This document shows, piece after piece, positions 1-5,571 of a stretch of 6,884 nt of DNA. The stretch is from Neisseriaceae bacterium. Lineage in GTDB: Bacteria > Pseudomonadota > Gammaproteobacteria > Burkholderiales > Neisseriaceae. The translations under genes were made by a program, and so were the position numbers. Position 1 is the stretch's first letter. The number at the start of each line of letters is the position of its first letter. A model generated the notes under the pieces. That model was not told where the DNA came from, searched no databases, and saw nothing but the letters and a program-made list of their open reading frames with translations. The DNA is taken from contig JAGNPU010000096.1 in the NCBI GenBank assembly GCA_017989485.1, positions 1-6,884 of the forward strand, given 5' to 3'.

Positions 1-1703
1 CTCACCAAAATGGCCTGGGGCAATTCTGTCCGCAACAGTGTGTACAAGGCGTGTTCCAAGCCCTCGTCGGTGGCCGAAGTGGCTTCGTCCAAAAACACTA
101 TGCTCGGCTGGTTGTAGAGCACGCGGGCAAACGCCACCCGTTGTTGCTCGCCAATAGACAAAATATGGCCCCAGTCAGCCACCTCGTCCAAGCGGACGCC
201 TAAATGCCCTAGGCTGACCAGGCTTAATGCCGCCGTCAGACGCGCATCGCTGATGGCGGCCTGGCTGGGGTAGGCGATGGCGCTGCGTAAATCGCCCAAG
301 GGCAAATAGGGCCGCTGCGACAAGAATAAGGCCTCATGACCTAGCGGCCGACACACCCGCCCTTGGGCATGAGGCCACAGCCCGGCCAGAGCACGCAGCA
401 AGGTCGTCTTGCCGCTGCCCGATGGCCCTCTGATCAACACGGTTTGCCCCTGCGCCAAGGCCATCGTCAGCCCCTGCAACAGCACGCCCCCATCAGGCCG
501 CTGCACGCTGACCTGATCGATGCTTAAGCCCTGTGGGCAGGCGTCTATTTGCAATGTAGGCAAGGCCCGCGCCGCCTCATTGACCACCAAAAACCCACTG
601 AGCCGGTCTAAGGTGGCCCGATATTGGGCAAAATTGCTGTAGGCGCTGCGGAAAAACGACAGGGCGTCTTGCACCTGGCCAAACGCCTGGGCGGTTTGCA
701 TCACGTCGCCCAGCTTGATGGCGCCGCTAAAAAAGCGCGGCGCTTGCAGCATAAAGGGAAAGACCACGGCCATTTGACTGACCAGCAGGTTAAACCCATC
801 CAGCTTCAGCCCGCGATACACCCGCGCCCAGGCGTTGGCAATATAGGCCCCAAAACGCTGGCTTAATCGCTGCGACTCCGCCGCTTCACCCTGATAAAAG
901 GCCACGTTTTCTGCATTTTCCCGCAGCCGCACCAAGGCATAACGAAAGTTGGCGGTCAGCCGCTCTGCCATATAGTTCAGGTGGATTAACGGATGGCCTA
1001 CCTTAAACGCAATCCAAGTGGCCACAATCACGTACAGGTAGACGATAAACACCATCGCCCGAGGCACCACCACGCCGGCCACCGTCAGCGGACCAGACAA
1101 ATCCCATAAGATTAAGGTAAACGCCACCAAGGACACAACGGCGCTCAGCGCCCCCAAAATCAGCGTGCGCGACCCCGTCACAAACAGGGCAATGTCTTGC
1201 TCGATGCGCTGGTCGGGGTTGTCAATGGGCTCATCCAGAAAGCGTCCTCGATAGTAGGCCCCTTCGCCCAACCAATCCTGAGTGAGGCGCTCATTCAGCC
1301 ACACCCGCCAATGGATATCAAAAGCCTGGCCGGCATAGCTGTCTACTAGCGCCCTCACCACATGAATGCTGGCCAACACCGCAAACACCCCTAAAAAATA
1401 CCAGAAGGCGGCCAAGTCCAACTGCTGCAAAGCGCTGTAAAAACCGTTATACCAAAATGAAAACAGCACCGTCATGCGCACGGCCAGTAGCGCCAGCGCC
1501 AACAAGGCCAGCAGCAACAGCAACGGCCGCCAGCTGCGCTTAGGGTTTAAATAGGGCGAGGCCAAAGACCAAAACTGACGCCCCCATGCCGTCGTTCGCA
1601 TCAGCACCGCCCCCACCCCACCCGTCGCCACAATGGCCACGACAAACACGCGTATGAGCCACCACGCGCTTTCCATCAGCTGTTGCTGCCAGTTCAAATC
1701 CAT
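1..1703 (-). CDS. ABC transporter, fused permease/ATPase (YddA / SbmA-BacA-like), 3' end outside window
   Basis: Reading the minus strand from the ATG at 1703 gives 567 uninterrupted codons running off the window edge. The N-terminal half is a membrane domain with about six hydrophobic segments (roughly residues 14-36, 60-83, 98-118, 180-200, 209-232, 304-325). It carries the NPDQRI motif (162-167) typical of the ABC_membrane_2 family, which includes YddA, SbmA/BacA and the peroxisomal ABCD half-transporters. The C-terminal half is an ATPase: Walker A GPSGSGKTT (426-434), Q-loop Gln463, signature LSIGEQQR (515-522, the family's usual departure from LSGGQ), and Walker B IVFLDE (535-540) with D-loop SATD. 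The reading stops at AILV, where relatives continue into the H-loop, so perhaps 15-40 residues are missing. The start is set by an in-frame TGA at 1716-1718 and GAGGGG 8 nt upstream. It sits in the inner membrane. The substrate is unknown: relatives move peptides, cobalamin or acyl-CoA. It lies beyond the fad terminator, so it is probably transcribed separately. Confidence 0.93.
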   Translation of the reverse strand, partial: MDLNWQQQLMESAWWLIRVFVVAIVATGGVGAVLMRTTAWGRQFWSLASPYLNPKRSWRPLLLLLALLALALLAVRMTVLFSFWYNGFYSALQQLDLAAFWYFLGVFAVLASIHVVRALVDSYAGQAFDIHWRVWLNERLTQDWLGEGAYYRGRFLDEPIDNPDQRIEQDIALFVTGSRTLILGALSAVVSLVAFTLILWDLSGPLTVAGVVVPRAMVFIVYLYVIVATWIAFKVGHPLIHLNYMAERLTANFRYALVRLRENAENVAFYQGEAAESQRLSQRFGAYIANAWARVYRGLKLDGFNLLVSQMAVVFPFMLQAPRFFSGAIKLGDVMQTAQAFGQVQDALSFFRSAYSNFAQYRATLDRLSGFLVVNEAARALPTLQIDACPQGLSIDQVSVQRPDGGVLLQGLTMALAQGQTVLIRGPSGSGKTTLLRALAGLWPHAQGRVCRPLGHEALFLSQRPYLPLGDLRSAIAYPSQAAISDARLTAALSLVSLGHLGVRLDEVADWGHILSIGEQQRVAFARVLYNQPSIVFLDEATSATDEGLEHALYTLLRTELPQAILV

Positions 1704-1860
1704 GTCGTCTGCCCCTCAAACCCATTTGCCATCTATCTGGCACAAAATATTTAAAAAATCGACCGCTCTTATTCTAAGCCCTTGGGGCAGGCCAGGAACA
1801 GCAGATTATGTCCACCCCGCTCTGCGGGCATTGATTTTCAACAGCACGCCTAATGGGCAC
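1704..1860 (-). promoter_or_regulatory. Spacer upstream of the ABC transporter gene, with RBS and a weak candidate promoter
   Basis: This non-coding spacer separates the fad terminator from the transporter start. The ribosome-binding site GAGGGG (1712-1717) is clear. Read on the minus strand, a possible -10 TAGAAT (1771-1776) lies 16 nt from a poor -35 TTCCTG (1793-1798). A second AT-rich stretch (about 1744-1757) could offer an alternative -10. Neither is strong. A short 5-bp GC hairpin (1816-1828) lies between them and the terminator. I see no operator palindrome. The promoter assignment is inference from position, since the gene follows a terminator and needs its own start site. Confidence 0.35.
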
Positions 1861-1887
1861 AAAAAAACCCCATGCGAACATGGGGTT
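1861..1887 (-). terminator. Rho-independent terminator after the thiolase gene
   Basis: On the minus strand, a perfect 9-bp stem (AACCCCATG pairing with CATGGGGTT, 1866-1887) closes a TTCG tetraloop (1875-1878) and runs into a run of T (1861-1867 are all A on the plus strand, two of them in the stem). It starts 24 nt after the thiolase stop codon. The plus-strand side continues into GGCGGGCG without a T tract, so it works in one direction only. It marks the end of the fadL-fadN-fadA unit and separates it from the ABC transporter gene. Confidence 0.93.
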
Positions 1888-1911
1888 GGCGGGCGTTACG
1901 CTGTCAAAGCC

Positions 1912-3111
1912 TTACAACACTTCAATAATGCCCGCTGCGCCCATGCCGGTCCCAATACACATAGACACCATGCCGTAGCCGGTTTCACCACGCGTACGCA
2001 TGCCGTGAATGACCGTGGCCAAACGAATCGCACCGGTGGCGCCCAAGGGGTGGCCCAGGGCAATAGCGCCTCCGTTAGGGTTGGTGATGGCAGGGTCTAG
2101 GTTCAAATCCTGCATCACGGCCAGGGCTTGCGCCGCAAAGGCTTCATTCAGCTCCAACCACTTGATGTCGGCCATGGTTTTGCCCGTGGTTTTCAAGACG
2201 GCAGGGATGGCTTCTTTAGGCCCAATACCCATGATTTCAGGTGGCACGCCCTTCACTGCAAAGCCTTCATAGCGGGCGATGGGCGTAAGGTTGTATTCCT
2301 TCAAAATCTTCTCAGACACCACCAGCAATGCGCCGGCGCCATCAGACATTTGCGAGCTATTGCCCGCGGTCACAGAGCCCTTGGCCGCAAACACGGTGCG
2401 CAGCTTGGCCAAACCTTCTAGGGTGGTGTCCAAACGTGGGCCTTCATCGGTGTCCAGCATTTTCACCTTGTCAAAAGCCTCATGCGTCGACAGATCGACG
2501 CCACGGTAATGCGCCTCAATCGGGCTGATTTCGGCCTTAAACGCGCCGCGCTCGATGGCGCTTAAAGCACGCTTATGGCTTTCCAGCGCAAATGCGTCCT
2601 GGGCTTCACGGCCAATGCCCCACTGATTGGCCACTTGCTCGGCGGTCAAGCCCATGCCATAGGCAATGCCTAAGTTTTCGTCTTTGGCAAACACTTCTGG
2701 ATTCAAAGCCACTTTATTGCCCATCATGGGAATCATGGACATCGACTCGGCGCCTGCCGCAATCATCACTTCGGCTTCGCCGGTACGAATGCGGTCGGCC
2801 GCAATTTGCAAGGCGTTCAGGCCGCTAGAGCAATAGCGGTTAATGGTGATGCCGCCTACGGTGTGCGGCAAGCCCGCCAACAGTGCTGAAATACGCGCCA
2901 TGTTGAGGCCTTGTTCGGCCTCAGGAAAGGCACAGCCGACCACGCAGTCTTCAATGCGGCTAGGGTCTAGGCCTGGCACCTGGGCCACAACGGCACGGAT
3001 CACATGGGCCAGCATGTCGTCAGGGCGCGTGGTACGCAACATCCCACGCGGGGCTTTGCCCACTGGGGTACGCGTGGCCGCAACGATATAAGCATCTTGT
3101 AATTGTTTCAT
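1912..3111 (-). CDS. fadA: 3-ketoacyl-CoA thiolase (acetyl-CoA C-acyltransferase)
   Basis: This is a complete 399-residue thiolase, the normal length for the family. It carries out the last step of beta-oxidation, cleaving 3-ketoacyl-CoA with CoA to acetyl-CoA and a shortened acyl-CoA in the cytoplasm. All three catalytic elements are present: nucleophile Cys94 in NRYCSSG (91-97), NEAF (322-325) with His354 in GHPLG (353-357), and Cys385 in CIGTGMG (385-391). The N-terminal AYIVAATRTPVGKA is the usual thiolase opening. The start ATG follows GGAGAAG, with 6 nt between GGAG and ATG. It begins 22 nt after the bifunctional dehydrogenase/hydratase gene, the arrangement expected for partners in a beta-oxidation complex, and ends in its own terminator. 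A biosynthetic acetoacetyl-CoA thiolase (PhaA/AtoB) is the alternative, but the neighbour makes the degradative role much more likely. The symbol is given by function and context. Confidence 0.95.
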   Translation of the reverse strand: MKQLQDAYIVAATRTPVGKAPRGMLRTTRPDDMLAHVIRAVVAQVPGLDPSRIEDCVVGCAFPEAEQGLNMARISALLAGLPHTVGGITINRYCSSGLNALQIAADRIRTGEAEVMIAAGAESMSMIPMMGNKVALNPEVFAKDENLGIAYGMGLTAEQVANQWGIGREAQDAFALESHKRALSAIERGAFKAEISPIEAHYRGVDLSTHEAFDKVKMLDTDEGPRLDTTLEGLAKLRTVFAAKGSVTAGNSSQMSDGAGALLVVSEKILKEYNLTPIARYEGFAVKGVPPEIMGIGPKEAIPAVLKTTGKTMADIKWLELNEAFAAQALAVMQDLNLDPAITNPNGGAIALGHPLGATGAIRLATVIHGMRTRGETGYGMVSMCIGTGMGAAGIIEVL

Positions 3112-3121
3112 ATTCTTCTCC
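3112..3121 (-). promoter_or_regulatory. Ribosome-binding site of the thiolase gene
   Basis: The minus-strand sequence GGAGAAG (3115-3121) lies in the 22-nt gap after the dehydrogenase/hydratase stop codon (3134-3136), with 6 nt between GGAG and the thiolase ATG. It supports that ATG as the start. The gap is too short for a conventional promoter, so the two genes are expected to be co-transcribed. Confidence 0.8.
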
Positions 3122-3133
3122 GAATCAATGGCA

Positions 3134-5506
3134 TTAGTTACGCAAAGGTTTGCCAGTGGTCAACATGTTGGCAATGCGGTCTTGGGTTTTTTCATTTTGC
3201 AGCAGACGGACAAAGGCTTTGCGCTCTAGCGTCAATAACCATTGCTCATCGACCTCAGTGCCGGCATCCACTTCCCCACCGGTCATGATGGTGGCGACTT
3301 CACTGCCAATGTGCATGTCGTACTCACTGATAAACCCACCCACTTGCATATTCAATAACTGGCCTTTAATCGAGGCCGCACCCGTACGGCCGGCCACTTT
3401 AAACACCTGCGGCATGGCTGGGCGATAGCCCGCATCGGCCAAGGCTTTGGCTTGACCCAAGGCAACGTGCAGCAATTCATAGGCGTTAAACACCACGATG
3501 TCACTGTCACGCAAATACCCCATTTCCACCGCTTCTTGTGCGCTGGTGGCCACTTTGGCCATGGCAATATTGGTAAAGCGGTCGCTCAAGGCGGCCAATA
3601 AATCACCGGTATTGGCTTGGGCCGCGCGCAGCGCAAACTCTTTACAGCCGCCGGCACCGGGCACCAGGCCCACACCCACTTCAACCAGACCAATATAAGA
3701 CTCTAAGGCGGCCACGGTGCGGTCGCAATGCAACACAAACTCACAGCCACCGCCAAAGGCAAAGCCTTGAACCGCAGCCACCGTGGGCACTTGGCAATAG
3801 CGCAGGCGCATTGAGGTGTTTTGGAAAGACTGAATCATGTTTTCAATGGCGGCAAAGTCGCCGCTGGCAAACGCGGGCATCATCGACTTAAGGTCGGCCC
3901 CCACCGAAAACGGTGCGTCTTCAGCCCAAATCACCACGCCGCGGTATTGTGCTTCGGCCACGTCAATGGCCTGATTAATGCCCGCCAGTACGTCGCTGCT
4001 GACGGCGTGCATTTTGGTTTTGATGCTGACCACTAAAATGTCATTGTCCACGGTAAAACCACGCACGGCGTCGGTTTCAAACACGGTGGTTCCCAATACT
4101 TTAGGCGTTTCGCCCACCAGTGGTGCGGGCACATATTGACGTTGGTACACGTCGAGGGCAGAACGGGGCGCCTGCTTGCCGGTCACAAACTGATAAGAAC
4201 CGGCATCGTCGTGCACGCCTGTGCGGGCGGCGTCGGTGGCCCAGGTTGGCAACGGCTCGGCCACAATGGTGTCCCCTTTGGCAATGTCTTCGGCTATCCA
4301 CTTGGCCACGTCGGCCCAGCCTGCAGCCTGCCAGGTTTCAAATGGGCCCATGTCCCAACCAAAGCCCCAACGTATCGCAAAATCGATGTCGCGGGCATTG
4401 TCAGCAATGTCTTTGGCGTTCACGGCGATGTAATGGAACACGTCACGGAAGCAGGCCCAAATAAATTGTGCTTGTGGATGATCGCTGCCACGCAGGGCGG
4501 CCAGGCGCTCATTCGGATTCTTGATTTTCAACAGCTCCACCACGGCGTCGTCGGCACGGCCAGTCGAAGGCACATACTCTTGGCTCGCAGGGTCAAACAT
4601 GAAAATGCGCTTGCCTTCTTTTTTGAAGATGCCGGCCTTGGTTTTGGCGCCCAAAGCACCGCTGGCCACGAGTCCAGTAAACCATTCAGGCAGCGTAAAC
4701 AATGCATGCCAGGCGTCATTCTGTAAATTATCTTCCATGGTTTTGGCCACGTGGCCAAAGGTATCCAAACCCACCACGTCAGCGGTACGGAAGGTGGCAG
4801 ACTTAGGACGACCTAAGCGCTTGCCGGTTAAATCATCGACCACGTCGAAGCGTAAACCATACTTATTGGCATTGTGCATGGTGGCCAATAGCGAAAACAC
4901 ACCGATGCGGTTGGCAATAAAGTTAGGGGTGTCATTCGCATGAACCACGCCCTTGCCCAACACGCTCACCAAGAAGCGTTCTAAATCGTCTAATACTTTT
5001 TTGTCGGTTTCTTGACAGGCAATCAGCTCCACCAGGTGCATATAGCGCGGCGGATTAAAGAAATGCACGCCGCAAAAGCGTGATTTTAATGCCTGAGGAA
5101 AGCGCTCGCCCAAGGTTTCAATCGACAAACCCGAGGTATTGGACGCAAAAATGGTTTGTGCGCCCAAATGAGGCGCCACCTGCGTGTACACGCTTTCTTT
5201 AATGTCTAAGCGTTCCGCAACCGCTTCAATCACCAAATCACACTCACCCAACAGGGCCAAATCATCTTCATAGTTGGCTGCCTGTATGTAGCGAATGGCG
5301 GCTTTATTGGCCAAAGGTGCGGGCTTGAGTTTTTTCAAACCGGCCAAGGCTTTGTCCACAATGGCGTTTTTAGGGCCTTCTTTGGCAGGTAAATCAAACA
5401 AAATCGTCGGCACTTTTGCGTTGGCTAAATGCGCCGCAATTTGTGCACCCATCACCCCTGCGCCCAATACGGCGACTTTTCTTACCACAAATTTTCCTTG
5501 TGACAT
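3134..5506 (-). CDS. fadN: Bifunctional 3-hydroxyacyl-CoA dehydrogenase / enoyl-CoA hydratase, FadN-type domain order
   Basis: This complete 790-residue protein catalyses the two middle steps of beta-oxidation: hydration of 2-enoyl-CoA, then NAD-dependent oxidation to 3-ketoacyl-CoA. The dehydrogenase comes first: Rossmann loop GAGVMG (15-20), EAVAE (94-98), SNTSG (122-126), catalytic His148 in HFFNPP and its partner Glu160 twelve residues on, then NDTPNFIANR (191-200). A second C-terminal dehydrogenase domain follows (about 345-450, including GFGWDMGPFE). A crotonase domain occupies about 480-700, with oxyanion-hole segments FSVGADL (533-539) and FGGGCE (584-589), and both catalytic glutamates, Glu589 and Glu609. 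E. coli FadB/FadJ have the opposite order. Length and order match Bacillus FadN (YusL) and its proteobacterial relatives. The start has an in-frame TAA at 5516-5518 just upstream and AAGAGG 5 nt before the ATG. It sits between fadL and the thiolase gene, its probable complex partner. All residues expected for activity are present. Confidence 0.95.
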   Translation of the reverse strand: MSQGKFVVRKVAVLGAGVMGAQIAAHLANAKVPTILFDLPAKEGPKNAIVDKALAGLKKLKPAPLANKAAIRYIQAANYEDDLALLGECDLVIEAVAERLDIKESVYTQVAPHLGAQTIFASNTSGLSIETLGERFPQALKSRFCGVHFFNPPRYMHLVELIACQETDKKVLDDLERFLVSVLGKGVVHANDTPNFIANRIGVFSLLATMHNANKYGLRFDVVDDLTGKRLGRPKSATFRTADVVGLDTFGHVAKTMEDNLQNDAWHALFTLPEWFTGLVASGALGAKTKAGIFKKEGKRIFMFDPASQEYVPSTGRADDAVVELLKIKNPNERLAALRGSDHPQAQFIWACFRDVFHYIAVNAKDIADNARDIDFAIRWGFGWDMGPFETWQAAGWADVAKWIAEDIAKGDTIVAEPLPTWATDAARTGVHDDAGSYQFVTGKQAPRSALDVYQRQYVPAPLVGETPKVLGTTVFETDAVRGFTVDNDILVVSIKTKMHAVSSDVLAGINQAIDVAEAQYRGVVIWAEDAPFSVGADLKSMMPAFASGDFAAIENMIQSFQNTSMRLRYCQVPTVAAVQGFAFGGGCEFVLHCDRTVAALESYIGLVEVGVGLVPGAGGCKEFALRAAQANTGDLLAALSDRFTNIAMAKVATSAQEAVEMGYLRDSDIVVFNAYELLHVALGQAKALADAGYRPAMPQVFKVAGRTGAASIKGQLLNMQVGGFISEYDMHIGSEVATIMTGGEVDAGTEVDEQWLLTLERKAFVRLLQNEKTQDRIANMLTTGKPLRN

Positions 5507-5517
5507 GGCAACCTCTT
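5507..5517 (-). promoter_or_regulatory. Ribosome-binding site of the dehydrogenase/hydratase gene
   Basis: The minus-strand sequence AAGAGG (5512-5517) lies 5 nt before the ATG at 5504-5506. An in-frame TAA overlaps its upstream edge (5516-5518), so no earlier in-frame start is possible. The site is about 18 nt downstream of a strong hairpin and remains outside the predicted stem. Confidence 0.8.
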
Positions 5518-5535
5518 ATGAATAAGTTAAACATT

Positions 5536-5564
5536 CTGCGACAGGCGCCAGGCGCCCGCCGCAG
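5536..5564 (-). promoter_or_regulatory. Strong intercistronic stem-loop between fadL and fadN
   Basis: On the minus strand, CTGCGGCGGGCGCC and GGCGCCTGTCGCAG flank a single T at 5550. The two 14-nt arms are fully complementary if two G-U pairs are allowed, and opening the innermost pair gives a 13-bp stem with a 3-nt loop. As plus-strand RNA the same two positions would be A-C mismatches, so the fold favours the fad transcript. The hairpin begins 7 nt after the fadL stop and is followed by AATGTTTAACTTATT, which is T-rich but not a clean T tract. It may protect the fadL 3' end, mark a processing site or act as a leaky terminator lowering fadN-fadA expression relative to fadL. The structure is seen in the sequence. 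The role is inferred. Confidence 0.7.
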
Positions 5565-5571
5565 TCATACG

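Noticed and set aside
145..160. Signature LSIGEQ instead of LSGGQ in the ABC ATPase
   Set aside because: This form is usual for the YddA/SbmA-BacA-related fused transporters, so it is a family trait and not degeneration.
1540..1743. A 67-codon minus-strand frame upstream of and overlapping the transporter start
   Set aside because: It is out of frame with the clear transporter reading frame, which has its own RBS and conserved motifs. It matches no family.
1633..2100. A 155-codon plus-strand open frame spanning the spacer between the thiolase and transporter genes
   Set aside because: It crosses the transporter start, the terminator and the thiolase 3' end on the opposite strand. Its sequence reads as a mixture of shadows and translated non-coding DNA.
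3890..3910. Val in place of the usual Ala in the crotonase oxyanion segment (FSVGADL)
   Set aside because: The backbone of this segment forms the oxyanion hole and both catalytic glutamates are present. Small hydrophobic variation here is expected in multifunctional enzymes of this type, so I do not read it as loss of activity.
4685..4694. TTCAGGCAGC, the complement of GCTGCCTGAA, resembling one Neisseriaceae DNA-uptake-sequence dialect as I recall it
   Set aside because: It occurs once, inside fadN where it encodes part of TLPEWF. Uptake sequences are expected in many copies, often near terminators, and the terminator here has none. It does not support a Neisseriaceae assignment.
4136..4726. 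A 196-codon plus-strand open frame inside fadN
   Set aside because: It is antisense to a conserved region of the bifunctional enzyme, with no ribosome-binding context or family resemblance, so a shadow frame.
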